The notes under the pieces were generated by a model. It saw nothing but the letters and a program-made list of their open reading frames with translations, did not search any database and was not told the DNA's origin. Positions 8,716-16,878 of a stretch of 64,000 nucleotides of DNA are shown in pieces. Numbering within the stretch: the first letter of the stretch is position 1; each line of letters opens with the position of its first letter. The DNA is from Paenibacillus beijingensis (lineage in GTDB: Bacteria > Bacillota > Bacilli > Paenibacillales > Paenibacillaceae), in the NCBI RefSeq assembly GCF_000961095.1, contig NZ_CP011058.1, forward strand, positions 3,127,501 through 3,191,500, given 5' to 3'. The position numbers and the translations under genes were made by a program.

Positions 8716-9126
8716 AGAGAGGAATCAGAGAGTAGAAGCAGATAATGGAAGTAGAGCGCAGAGATTGGGAGAGGAAGCAGGGAATCGAAGGTGGGAGTGA
8801 TGTCGTGAAGTGTCGCAAAAATCGAAAAACCGGCCCCCTGTTCTCTTCTGAGCTGATGGGATAATGCACTAAAGAATGCCAGAACGCATGCTTTTGTATT
8901 GGGCTAAGTCTGTAATCGGCTTCCGAAACAGCTGATCGATAAAGATTCAGCAAGCGGGAGGCGTCATTCACATTCAAAAGTTGTCAATCTCCTTCGGGCG
9001 ACCCAAACCTTTTCTGAGCCAATGGGATAATGCACAAAAGGTGATTAATGGTCGTGCATTCCTATGCAGTCGTGCATTCATCGTGCAGCGAAGCACATTT
9101 TGTCTGTAACATCTAATACGATAAGG

Positions 9127-9162
9127 GCCTGTCATTCCGGAATGGAAGACAGGCTCTTTTTT
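9127..9162 (+). terminator. Terminator-like hairpin
   Basis: GCCTGTC (9127-9133) pairs with GACAGGC (9148-9154) around a smaller ATTCC/GGAAT stem and is followed by TCTTTTTT. The T-run lies on the plus strand, so it would stop rightward transcription leaving the repeat field. It abuts the stop codon of the minus-strand hydrolase gene. Confidence 0.6.
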
Positions 9163-9986
9163 CAAGTTTCGCTGGATGCGGAGCGGAAAAATGAGAGCAG
9201 CGTCGCATTGAAACGGTCGAGCTCGTCGTAGTATACGCCATGGCCGCCGTTGTCGAAGCGGTACAGGTGTGAGCCGTTGATGCCTTGCGCCAGCGCGACG
9301 GCGGAAGGGAAGGGCACGATTTGGTCGTGCACCCCGGCAAATATACCGGTCGGTACGCGGATGTGCGGAAGATCGCCGCGCAGGTCCTCGTCACGCAGCG
9401 ATACGAGGCATTTGATCGTCGCCTGCGGGGATGCTTCCAAAGCGAGTGAAGTGAACCAAGCCATGTACTCGGGACTGGTGTAGCGGTTGAAAAACATGCT
9501 GCCGAACTGCGCCAGCATTTTGGGACGGTCCTGGTAGGTGAGCGAGAGCAGCTCGTTCACCTGGGCCGGCTGCAGGCCGAACGGGTACCCGGGACGCGTC
9601 GTGAACACAGGCGCCGCCGCCGAAACGAGCGCGAGCTTTTCTACCCCGCGGCCGGCATGCCTGGCCATGTAGCGGATCGATATCGCGCCGCCGATGGAGA
9701 AGCCGAGCAGGATGAAGCGGGTCAAAGATAGGGCATCCACAACAGCGAGAACATCGTCGGCCAGCCGGTCGTACGAATACCCGTCCCATGGCCGGTCCGA
9801 TTGACCGAAACCGCGAAGATCGAGCCCCAGGCAGCGGTAACCGTATGCCGGGAAACGGTCGAACTGGTACTCGAACATGCGGTGATTGCTCGGCCAGCCG
9901 TGAATGAACAACACGGGCGTACCGCCGCCGGGATCCAAATCCTCGACATAAACGCGAATTCCTTTTTCAACCTCGATATAAGGCAT
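9162..9986 (-). CDS. Alpha/beta-fold hydrolase
   Basis: A 274-residue cytoplasmic alpha/beta hydrolase. It shows the oxyanion motif FIHGWPSNHRMF, the LDLRGFGQSDRP strand-turn, nucleophile elbow GFSIGG (Ser near residue 97), an acid in HDQIVP and the catalytic His in DNGGHGVYYDE. The pattern is that of chloroperoxidase/esterase-like single-domain hydrolases; the substrate cannot be told. The start at 9986 was preferred because AAGGAGG lies seven bases before that ATG. The longer frame beginning at 10040 adds 18 residues without a ribosome site. It is a single gene, oriented opposite to its neighbours. Confidence 0.88.
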   Translation of the reverse strand: MPYIEVEKGIRVYVEDLDPGGGTPVLFIHGWPSNHRMFEYQFDRFPAYGYRCLGLDLRGFGQSDRPWDGYSYDRLADDVLAVVDALSLTRFILLGFSIGGAISIRYMARHAGRGVEKLALVSAAAPVFTTRPGYPFGLQPAQVNELLSLTYQDRPKMLAQFGSMFFNRYTSPEYMAWFTSLALEASPQATIKCLVSLRDEDLRGDLPHIRVPTGIFAGVHDQIVPFPSAVALAQGINGSHLYRFDNGGHGVYYDELDRFNATLLSFFRSASSET

Positions 9987-10137
9987 GACGCCTCCTTTTC
10001 GGCGCTGACACACTGTCGCTGCCGCTATCTTTTTTTTCAACTATATGCGGCTGGAAGTCAGGGCATGAGGAAGGGAGGCAATCTATGATATAGTGGAGAT
10101 TGGAAAAAATGTAAAGGCCGGGAGAGGGGAAGACACA

Positions 10138-10599
10138 ATGGAAGAGATGACGATCCGTCTGGTTGAGATGGCCGAAACAGATTTGCACGGACTGATTGCG
10201 AAGCTGGACCGCGAGCTGCTGGAGCGATATCCGGCGGATGAAATATTCGGACTGGATTTCAGCGATCCGAAAAATGCGCACACCAAGTTTGTCATCGCCT
10301 ATATCGGCGGCGTACCTGCGGGATGCGGCGCAATCCGCCCGCTCGATTCCGAGAGCGTTGAGCTTAAACGCGTCTTCGTCGACCGGGATTTCCGCAAACG
10401 CGGCATTGCCGCTGCGATGCTGGACGTTTTGGAGAACGAAGCGGCGGCCGACGGCTTTACCGTTGTTCGTCTGGAGACGGGAGAGGCGCAGCCCGAGTCG
10501 ATCGGTTTGTACCGCAAGCTAGGATATCAAGATATCGAGCCGTTTGGGGAATATGCCTGCTGCCCCAGCAGCATCTGTATGGAGAAGCGGATTGGATAG
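10138..10599 (+). CDS. GNAT-family N-acetyltransferase
   Basis: A 153-residue acetyltransferase of the Gcn5-related fold, which transfers acetyl from acetyl-CoA to an amine. Strand-helix motif A is visible as ELKRVFVDRDFRKRGIAAAMLDVLE, with the acetyl-CoA pyrophosphate loop R-K-R-G-I-A. The C-terminal part (IGLYRKLGYQDIEPFGEY) is also typical. The ATG at 10138 follows GGGAGAGGGG; an in-frame ATG 45 bases earlier lacks such a site. Stand-alone gene, acceptor unknown. Confidence 0.9.
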   Translation: MEEMTIRLVEMAETDLHGLIAKLDRELLERYPADEIFGLDFSDPKNAHTKFVIAYIGGVPAGCGAIRPLDSESVELKRVFVDRDFRKRGIAAAMLDVLENEAAADGFTVVRLETGEAQPESIGLYRKLGYQDIEPFGEYACCPSSICMEKRIG

Positions 10600-10695
10600 G
10601 CTCCTGACGCCTATAATGCCGGGAAATGATATGTGCAGAAATCGGAGAAAAGGCCTGGGTAGGCGCATGACGCTGCTTTGGCGAAGGAGGGCTTC

Positions 10696-11301
10696 ATGAA
10701 ACGCTGGCTGACGCTTGCTCTTTACGCGGTTTCCCTCGCCCTTATTTATATGAATAAAGAGGAACTGATCGGCTGGATGAAGACAGGCGATGCGCCTGTA
10801 CTGCTGATGCTCGCGTTAACGGCACTGCTTGCATTTTTCCCCGTTGTCCCTTACAGTGTCGTAATCGGTGCGATGGGGTACATGTACGGTCCGCCGATGG
10901 GCGCGCTGATCGCTCTGATCGGGGCCTGGGCTGCGGCTTGCGCGATGTATGGGGCGGTGAGGTATTTTTTCCGGGATCAAGGACGGCAGCGGCTCAGTAG
11001 AATCCGTAAAATGGATGCTTTTATCGCGATGACCGAACGTCATCCGTTTTTGTCCATCCTGTTCGCCCGGCTTATGCCGATCGTGCCCCAATATGCTGTT
11101 AATACGTATGCTGCTGTAACCGCGATTCCGTTTTGGTCTTATGCGGCGGCATCCTTTGTCGGCAAAATACCGGGAATGCTCGTATTTGCGCTTATCGGCG
11201 ACAACTTGAGCGGCAGCCCGCTGATGTTGGCGGCAGTGGCAGCGGCATACGCGCTGTTTTTGCTTGCGGCGCTGCTCGTGTACCGGAGACTGCGGCTGTA
11301 A
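10696..11301 (+). CDS. TVP38/TMEM64-type (VTT domain) membrane protein
   Basis: A 201-residue integral membrane protein with about five or six helices. The VTT/SNARE-associated Golgi protein domain is recognised by FFPVVPYSVVIGAMGYMYG and by FARLMPIVPQYAVNTYAAVTAIPFW, which contain the conserved glycine and proline pattern. Members are implicated in lipid scrambling or transport of undecaprenyl-phosphate-like lipids; the precise role here is not known. ATG 10696 follows GAAGGAGGG with good spacing; a TTG 18 bases earlier is possible but less likely. The topB gene begins 26 bases downstream, so the two may be cotranscribed. Confidence 0.82.
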   Translation: MKRWLTLALYAVSLALIYMNKEELIGWMKTGDAPVLLMLALTALLAFFPVVPYSVVIGAMGYMYGPPMGALIALIGAWAAACAMYGAVRYFFRDQGRQRLSRIRKMDAFIAMTERHPFLSILFARLMPIVPQYAVNTYAAVTAIPFWSYAAASFVGKIPGMLVFALIGDNLSGSPLMLAAVAAAYALFLLAALLVYRRLRL

Positions 11302-11327
11302 TCGTAAGAAGAAGGAGAACTGCAATC

Positions 11328-13514
11328 ATGAAATCATTGGTGCTCGCGGAGAAGCCGAGCGTGGCGAAGGAAATCGCCCGTGTGCTCGGCTGTAGCGAGA
11401 AGCATAAAAATTACTTCGAAGGACCGAAATATATCGTCACCTGGGCGCTGGGCCATTTGGTGACATTGGCCGAGCCGGAAGATTACGATGCCAAGTTCCG
11501 CACTTGGAATTTGGAGGATCTGCCGCTGCTGCCGAAAAAAATGAACCTGAAGGTGCTGAAGGAAACGTCCCACCAGTACCGCGCGGTTGCCGGACTGTGC
11601 AGGCGCGGCGATTTGTCGGAGCTTATCATCGCGACGGATGCCGGACGTGAAGGAGAGCTTGTGGCGCGCTGGGTGATGGAGCTTGTTCAATGGCGCAAGC
11701 CGTTCAAGCGGCTGTGGATTTCCTCGCAAACGGACAAGGCGATCCGTGAAGGGTTTACGTCGCTCAGACCGGGCAAAGACTTCGATAACCTGTACGCTTC
11801 GGCGGTGTGCCGGGCGGAGGCGGATTGGCTGATCGGACTGAACGTGACGCGGGCGCTGACGTGCAAGTACAACGCCCAGCTCGCGGCGGGGCGGGTACAG
11901 ACGCCGACGCTATCGATGCTGATGAAGCGGGAGGACGAAATTCGCGGCTTTCAGCCCCAGCCTTACTGGACGGTAACCGCCGAACTGGGCGGCTTCCAGG
12001 CGCAGTGGCGCCACGCCGATTCAGGCGACGGCCGGCTGCATGCCAAGCAGCAGGCCGATGATGTCTGCCGGCGGGCGTTGGCCGCAGGCGAAGCGGTTGT
12101 GGAGAAGCTGCATACCCAGGAGACAACAGAGCCGCATCCGCAGGCGTATGATTTGACGGAGCTGCAGCGGGATGCGAACAAGCGGCTCGGTTTTTCGGCG
12201 AAGATGACGTCAAACGTCCTGCAAAAGCTGTACGAGCAGCATAAGCTCGTCACGTATCCGCGTACGGATTCGCGCTATTTGTCTTCGGATCTGGTCCCGA
12301 CGCTGAAAGGGCGCCTTGAAAGCGTGGCCGTCGGGCCTTACGCGCCGCTTGCCCGCAAGCTGCTGCGCGGAGCGCTGCCGGTTACGAAACGAGTCGTCGA
12401 CGACAGCAAAGTAACCGATCATCACGCGATTATCCCGACGGATCAATTTGTGAATCTGTCCTCCCTTACCGGCGATGAACGGAAGCTGTACGATCTGATC
12501 GTGCGCCGCTTTATCGCGCTGTTCTATCCGCCGCTTCGTTACGATGAAACAAGCGTCCGGCTGAAAGCGGGAGAAGAGCGCTTCTATGCCAAAGGGCGCG
12601 TGCTCAAAGGCGCGGGCTGGAAAGAAGTCTATTCCGGCGGAGCGTTTGACGACGATGAAGGCGACGATGACGGAAGCGGCCGCGGGGACGATGCCGGGCG
12701 CGACCGCAATGAGCGCCGTCCGGAGCAGCTGCTTCCGCCGCTGACGGAAGGCATGAAGCAACCGCTTAAGGCTTGCCGCGTCCGCGAGCTGAAGACGCAG
12801 CCGCCCGCGCGTTATACCGAGGCGGGACTGCTGACGGCGATGGAGAAGCACAGCCTCGGCACGCCTGCTACGCGGGCGGACATTATCGAGAAGCTGCTCG
12901 GCAGCGATACGATCGAGCGCCAGGGCGCGCGGCTCGTGCCGACGGGCAAGGGCAAGCAGCTGATCGAGCTGGTTGTTGATGAGCTGCGCCGTCCGGAGCT
13001 GACGGCGGAGTGGGAGCAGGAGCTCGAACGCATTGCAAAGGGGAAAGGCGACGCCGGCAAGTTCATGGCCGGCATCCGTGAGCAGGCGGCCAAATGGACG
13101 CTTGAGGTGAAGAATGAGACGAAGGAATACAAGCCGCACAATGTCTCGCATTCCCGCTGCCCGGAGTGCGGCAAGCCGATGTTGGAAGTGAAAGGAAAGC
13201 GCGGCAAGACGCTCGTTTGTCAAGACCGGGAATGCGGTTACCGTCGCGCTGCGGAGCCTTCGCTGTCGAACAAGCGCTGTCCGCAGTGCCGCAAGAAAAT
13301 GGAAATTCATACCGGCAAGGCGGGCAAATACGCCCAGTGCCGTCCGTGCAACGTCATCGAAATGTTGGATTCGGACCGTCCCGGCGGCTTCGGCCGCAAA
13401 GGCGGACGCAGGCAGCAGCAGAAGCTGGCGGAGCAGTACAGCGACAACGTCACGCTGGGCAGCAGTCTTGGAGACGCGCTGAAGGCGGCGCTGGGGAAAC
13501 GGGAAGAGGAATAG
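11328..13514 (+). CDS. topB: DNA topoisomerase III
   Basis: Type IA topoisomerase of 728 residues, which relaxes and decatenates DNA through a transient 5'-phosphotyrosine. The Toprim domain starts at residue 1 (LVLAEKPSVAKEIARVLG) with the acidic DAGREGE motif near residue 105. The active-site Tyr lies in TYPRTDSRYLSS near residue 309. The C-terminus has two zinc-ribbon-like cysteine clusters (CPECGKPM...C...CGYRR and CPQCRKKM...CRPC). An acidic Asp/Gly-rich insertion near residues 440-465 looks like a flexible loop. AAGAAGGAG precedes the ATG; the longer frame starting inside the upstream gene was rejected. Confidence 0.96.
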   Translation: MKSLVLAEKPSVAKEIARVLGCSEKHKNYFEGPKYIVTWALGHLVTLAEPEDYDAKFRTWNLEDLPLLPKKMNLKVLKETSHQYRAVAGLCRRGDLSELIIATDAGREGELVARWVMELVQWRKPFKRLWISSQTDKAIREGFTSLRPGKDFDNLYASAVCRAEADWLIGLNVTRALTCKYNAQLAAGRVQTPTLSMLMKREDEIRGFQPQPYWTVTAELGGFQAQWRHADSGDGRLHAKQQADDVCRRALAAGEAVVEKLHTQETTEPHPQAYDLTELQRDANKRLGFSAKMTSNVLQKLYEQHKLVTYPRTDSRYLSSDLVPTLKGRLESVAVGPYAPLARKLLRGALPVTKRVVDDSKVTDHHAIIPTDQFVNLSSLTGDERKLYDLIVRRFIALFYPPLRYDETSVRLKAGEERFYAKGRVLKGAGWKEVYSGGAFDDDEGDDDGSGRGDDAGRDRNERRPEQLLPPLTEGMKQPLKACRVRELKTQPPARYTEAGLLTAMEKHSLGTPATRADIIEKLLGSDTIERQGARLVPTGKGKQLIELVVDELRRPELTAEWEQELERIAKGKGDAGKFMAGIREQAAKWTLEVKNETKEYKPHNVSHSRCPECGKPMLEVKGKRGKTLVCQDRECGYRRAAEPSLSNKRCPQCRKKMEIHTGKAGKYAQCRPCNVIEMLDSDRPGGFGRKGGRRQQQKLAEQYSDNVTLGSSLGDALKAALGKREEE

Positions 13515-13517
13515 CCG

Positions 13518-13856
13518 ATGACATTGCCGGAAACAACAGAGCGGGAACTGCTTGATACGCCCGTTCCTACTTCCGTTGCTGCGTCCGTTCCGGACGAGAG
13601 AGCGGTGTTCTTCTTTGCCCCATTGTGCGGAACGTGCAAATTGGCGGAACAAATGCTGGCGATTGTGCAGGAGGCTCCCGCCGCCGTTCCGGTCGTCAAG
13701 CTGAACATCAACTTTGCGCCTGTCCTGCGCCAGCGATGGAAAATTGCAAGCGTGCCCGCGCTTGTGCTTCTGAAGGACGGACGTCCCGTACAAACGGAAT
13801 ATGCCATGCGCTCGGTTACGGATTTGTATGAATTGCTGCGCCGGGACAAACGGTAA
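13518..13856 (+). CDS. Thioredoxin-family protein
   Basis: A small 112-residue thioredoxin-fold protein beginning three bases after topB, so probably cotranscribed with it. The redox motif is LCGTC (Cys-Gly-Thr-Cys) near residues 36-40. The cis-proline loop appears as KIASVPALVLLKDGRPV. CGTC instead of CGPC suggests a different redox potential from classical thioredoxin, as in YtpP/YusE-like proteins. It has no signal peptide, so it is cytoplasmic. The partner protein is unknown. Confidence 0.85.
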   Translation: MTLPETTERELLDTPVPTSVAASVPDERAVFFFAPLCGTCKLAEQMLAIVQEAPAAVPVVKLNINFAPVLRQRWKIASVPALVLLKDGRPVQTEYAMRSVTDLYELLRRDKR

Positions 13857-13950
13857 ACAGGAATTTGGTGTGGGATGAGAAGAATAGCCGCGAAACGGTG
13901 AACAGGAACCTGGTGAAAGAAACGCGGAGATTAACTGCGAAGCGGTAAAT
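13848..13950 (+). repeat. Short degenerate direct repeats
   Basis: The gap after the thioredoxin-like gene contains a loosely repeated AAACGGTRAACAGGAAYYTGGTG phrase (near 13849 and 13895) and a third partial copy (GAAGCGGTAAATGAA) near 13939. No hairpin or gene was seen. Confidence 0.5.
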
Positions 13951-13975
13951 GAATAATAAGGAGCTGACCGGAACG

Positions 13976-14758
13976 ATGGCGTTGATTCAATGCGATTATT
14001 ATTCGGAAACGTTAGGACTCAGCTGTTCCATGAATGTTATTTTGCCGCAGCAAACGTTTTCTCAAATCGGAATGGGCGGCAAAACGCGGGGCGGCAAGCA
14101 TCCGGTCTTGTATTTACTGCACGGACTCTCCGATGACCATTCGATCTGGCTGCGGCGGACGTCCATTGAACGCTATGCGGCCGAGCTGGGGCTGGCTGTC
14201 GTGATGCCGGCGGTTCACCGCAGCTTTTATATGGATATGGAACAGGGCGGCCGGTATTGGACGTTTATAAGCGAGGAACTGCCGGCCATTGCCCGATCGT
14301 TCTTCCCGCTCTCCGAAGCGAGAGAGGATAATTTCGCGGCCGGACTGTCGATGGGCGGGTATGGCGCATTCAAGCTTGGGCTCCGCTGTCCGGACAAGTT
14401 CGCGGCGGCGGCCAGTCTGTCCGGGGCGCTTGATCCCGCCGTTATTACGGACCGATTGCACGGCTTCGATCGTGAATTCGCTCTAATCTTTGGAAGCGCC
14501 GATAAGATCAGGGGATCGGACAACGACCTGTTCCATCTGGCGCAGCTTGTCGCTGAAGGGGGCGGTACGGTACCGAAGCTGTACCAGTGTTGCGGGACGG
14601 AAGATTTTTTGTATGAGGACAACGTCCGGTTTCGCGATAATGCGCAAGGACTCGGCCTTCCGCTCACGTACGAGGAGGAACCGGGCGATCATGAATGGGG
14701 ATATTGGGACGACAAAATCCGGCGGGTGCTAAAATGGCTTCCACTGCGGAGTAAATAG
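13976..14758 (+). CDS. Esterase of the EstA/FrmB (esterase D) family
   Basis: A 260-residue serine esterase related to tributyrin esterases and S-formylglutathione hydrolase. It opens with the family-typical MALIQCDYYSETLGLSCSMNVILP. It shows the oxyanion region YLLHGLSDDHSIW, nucleophile GLSMGGYGA, acid residue in CGTEDFLYEDN and catalytic His in GDHEWGYWD. No signal peptide is seen. The ATG at 13976 was chosen because of this N-terminus and AAGGAG 12 bases upstream; an in-frame ATG at 13949 lacks a ribosome site. A clear terminator follows. Confidence 0.87.
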   Translation: MALIQCDYYSETLGLSCSMNVILPQQTFSQIGMGGKTRGGKHPVLYLLHGLSDDHSIWLRRTSIERYAAELGLAVVMPAVHRSFYMDMEQGGRYWTFISEELPAIARSFFPLSEAREDNFAAGLSMGGYGAFKLGLRCPDKFAAAASLSGALDPAVITDRLHGFDREFALIFGSADKIRGSDNDLFHLAQLVAEGGGTVPKLYQCCGTEDFLYEDNVRFRDNAQGLGLPLTYEEEPGDHEWGYWDDKIRRVLKWLPLRSK

Positions 14759-14824
14759 ACGGCTGCGTCCAATGCGGCATTTGCCTAATCCAACTTATCA
14801 AATATTGCCGAAAGAGCGGACCGG

Positions 14825-14856
14825 AGAGCAAATCTTCGTGGTTTGCTCTTTTTTTG
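14825..14856 (+). terminator. Rho-independent terminator of the esterase gene
   Basis: AGAGCAAA (14825-14832) pairs with TTTGCTCT (14842-14849) across a 9-base loop and runs into a seven-T tract. Confidence 0.9.
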
Positions 14857-14970
14857 TCATCATTCCGGCGATGAAATCCGATATATTCGTCAGGATGGAA
14901 AACTAGAACGAGGCGACCGCGCGTGTGGCTGTTACCTCATGAATTGTATCGATGAAAGCCAAGGGGGAAA

Positions 14971-15978
14971 ATGATGATTGATATATCCGCACAAAGACAG
15001 GATCAACTGGAATTTATCGGCTTGTCTGACAACGACTTGAATCTTCTCGCTTCGCACAAAACTACATTTGAAACGATCGCAGACGAAGTGATGGAACGGT
15101 TCTATCAGTCGATTCGGCGCAGGCCGGATTTGATGGGAATTATCGATCGAAATTCGAACGTTGACCGGCTGAAAATGATGCAGAAGCAATATTTTTTGTC
15201 GCTCGCTGACGGTGTGATTGACAGCGCCTATATTGACAATCGGATCCAAATCGGGCTGATACATTCCAAAGTGGGACTTACGGCCGATTATTATCTTGGC
15301 ACCTATATGATTTATTTGGATATCGCTTCGGATCTGCTGCGGCGGATCATTCCCGAAAGCTGGATTCAGGTGCTGCATGCGCTGACAAAAATGTTCAATT
15401 TCGATTCGCAGCTCGTATTGGAAGCCTACACCCGCAAGGAGAAGGAGGAGCTGGAGACGCTGTCGGCGAACCAACGGCATCTGCTCGAATCCATTACCGG
15501 CGTTGCGCAAAATCTGACCGGAATGATCACGCAGCTGACGGACAGCGCCGGGTTCATTGCCGAGACGGCCCGGACTACGGCGGCCTCTCAGGATAAATCG
15601 CACCGGCTACTGGACGAGCTGAATGAAGAGGTGCGGAAAATCGAGGATATGAGCGTGCTCGTACGCGAAATTTCCGACCGCACGCACCTGCTCGGCTTAA
15701 ACGCGGCCATCGAAGCGGCGCATGCCGGCGAAATGGGGCGCGGCTTTGAAGTGGTCGCCGGCGAGGTGCGTAAGCTTGCAGCCAGCTCGCGTGAAGCTCT
15801 GGAGCAAGTTGCCGGCACGATCGAAGGGATTACAGGCAAGCTGGAAAGCGTGCGCATGGAATCCGAAGCCACGTCCAACAACGCGACGCAGCAAGCTCTT
15901 AGGTCCGAAGAGCTGTCGGCATTTGTGGGTCTGATCTGCAGCGTTGCAAACGATTTGGAGCAGCTGCAGCGAAGATAG
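14971..15978 (+). CDS. Globin-coupled methyl-accepting sensor (HemAT-like), short signalling domain
   Basis: Soluble heme-based aerotaxis-type transducer. The N-terminal globin-sensor domain (about residues 10-160) has the proximal heme ligand His98 in RIQIGLIHSKVGLTADYY, matching HemAT of Bacillus subtilis. The C-terminal coiled coil carries the chemoreceptor hairpin tip (EISDRTHLLGLNAAIEAAHAGEMGRGFEVVAGEV, residues 233-266). Binding of oxygen would modulate CheA. The product has 335 residues against about 430 for HemAT, with the returning helix ending soon after the tip, so the receptor is shorter than usual. It starts at ATG 14971 or 14974 after AAGGGGG. A CCGATAT at 14878-14884 resembles a sigma-D -10 box, but no good -35 was found. 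Confidence 0.88.
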   Translation: MMIDISAQRQDQLEFIGLSDNDLNLLASHKTTFETIADEVMERFYQSIRRRPDLMGIIDRNSNVDRLKMMQKQYFLSLADGVIDSAYIDNRIQIGLIHSKVGLTADYYLGTYMIYLDIASDLLRRIIPESWIQVLHALTKMFNFDSQLVLEAYTRKEKEELETLSANQRHLLESITGVAQNLTGMITQLTDSAGFIAETARTTAASQDKSHRLLDELNEEVRKIEDMSVLVREISDRTHLLGLNAAIEAAHAGEMGRGFEVVAGEVRKLAASSREALEQVAGTIEGITGKLESVRMESEATSNNATQQALRSEELSAFVGLICSVANDLEQLQRR

Positions 15979-16075
15979 GGAGCAGGCGCTGCAAAGATGA
16001 AGCGAACGCGAAGCAAAGAGCAGGCGCAAGCGAAGCAAAGATGAGGCTGTACGCGAAGCAAAGTGCAGGCGCGCC
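15966..16075 (+). repeat. Degenerate GCGAAGCAAAG repeats after the globin sensor
   Basis: The phrase GCGAAGCAAAGxGCAGGCGC or variants (GCGAAGCAAAGATGA, GCTGCAAAGATGA) recurs about five times immediately after and partly within the 3' end of the sensor gene. It overlaps the last codons. The array may have arisen by slippage and could account for the shortened C-terminus. Confidence 0.6.
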
Positions 16076-16100
16076 GATCTTGCGGTCAGGCCGAAGGCGC

Positions 16101-16139
16101 AAAAAAACAAGCAGACGGGATAACGATCCGTCTGCTTGT
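16101..16139 (-). terminator. Rho-independent terminator of the NlpC/P60 gene
   Basis: A perfect 12-bp stem (ACAAGCAGACGG 16107-16118 with CCGTCTGCTTGT 16128-16139) is followed on the minus strand by a seven-T run, 20 bases after the stop of the NlpC/P60 gene. Confidence 0.92.
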
Positions 16140-16158
16140 CTGCCTCTTCATATATATC

Positions 16159-16638
16159 TTACAAAACGCGGCGAGCGGTTTTGTAATGCTTTTTCCACCA
16201 GCCCGATTTGATCGTGCTGATCGTAACGCCGGGTTTTCCGTACGTATGAATGATTTTTCCGCCGCCGATGTAGATGCCTACATGGTGGATCGGGGAGTAG
16301 AAGAACACGAGATCGCCGACGCGCAAATTGCTCTTGGAAACGTAACGGCCCACTTTGGACTGTTTGATCGATGTACGCGGCAGCGTGATGCCGACTTTGC
16401 CGTACACACGTTTGGTGAAGGAAGAGCAGTCGAAAACGCGGGTCGTTTTCGTCGATGCCCCGAATTTATATGGCGTTCCCAAATACTGTTTGGCAGCGGA
16501 AACGACTCTGGAAGATTTAGATGCGGCGCTCGCAACTTGAACAGTTTCGAAAGGCAGAACAGTCGTGCCTCCCAGCGAAATGACGAAGGTCAGAACGACA
16601 GCGGTAAACAGACGTTTGAGCCCTTTATGATTGGTCAT
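16159..16638 (-). CDS. Secreted NlpC/P60 cell-wall peptidase
   Basis: A 159-residue exported protein with a Sec signal peptide (charged MTNHKGLKRL, hydrophobic core, cleavage probably after VASA near residue 38). It is followed directly by a single NlpC/P60 domain. Catalytic residues are Cys71 (FDCSSF), His119 (HHVGIYIG) and a third polar residue, His131 (IIHTYGKPG). Such enzymes cleave gamma-D-glutamyl-diaminopimelate bonds in peptidoglycan. No SH3 or LysM binding domain is present, so it is a minimal form. The ribosome site GAAAGGAATG is rather far from the ATG. It is monocistronic with its own terminator. Confidence 0.93.
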   Translation of the reverse strand: MTNHKGLKRLFTAVVLTFVISLGGTTVLPFETVQVASAASKSSRVVSAAKQYLGTPYKFGASTKTTRVFDCSSFTKRVYGKVGITLPRTSIKQSKVGRYVSKSNLRVGDLVFFYSPIHHVGIYIGGGKIIHTYGKPGVTISTIKSGWWKKHYKTARRVL

Positions 16639-16878
16639 GATGTAAAAGGTTCATTCCTTTCTTCGTGTTGTAGTTTGGCGCGGCTTCGTTCTCCGCCACC
16701 TAACGATAACACAACTGAAACGAACCATAATTGCCCACTTAGAGCCCAAATAGGTGGTTTTTCCGGTTTTGTTCCCTTTTATGAGAACATAATGAGAATT
16801 TATTCATCATATATTCAGCTTGTTTTCAGCTATTTTTAACCTATTTGTAGAAAGAATAACTTAAAATTATCGATCCTT

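Larger units (their letters stand above)
8338..8966 (+). repeat. Duplicated non-coding element, expanded copy
   Basis: Left part 8338-8460 repeats the start of the compact copy with a few substitutions. Right part about 8850-8966 repeats its end (GGGATAATGCA, GGCTTCCGAAACAGCTG, GATTCAGCAAGCGGGAGGCGTCA). Between them lie simple tandem repeats and unique purine-rich sequence. A partial third trace (GAGCCAATGGGATAATGCAC) follows near 9017-9038. Open frames here on either strand are repeat artefacts. Confidence 0.8.

Noticed and set aside
8324..8977. A 217-codon minus-strand frame and a 74-codon plus-strand frame across the tandem repeats
   Set aside because: They consist almost wholly of translated 11-bp and 12-bp repeats, have no ribosome site and belong to no family.
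12210..13793. A 527-codon open frame antisense to topB
   Set aside because: Composition is that of a GC-rich shadow frame; the plus strand has unmistakable topoisomerase III motifs.
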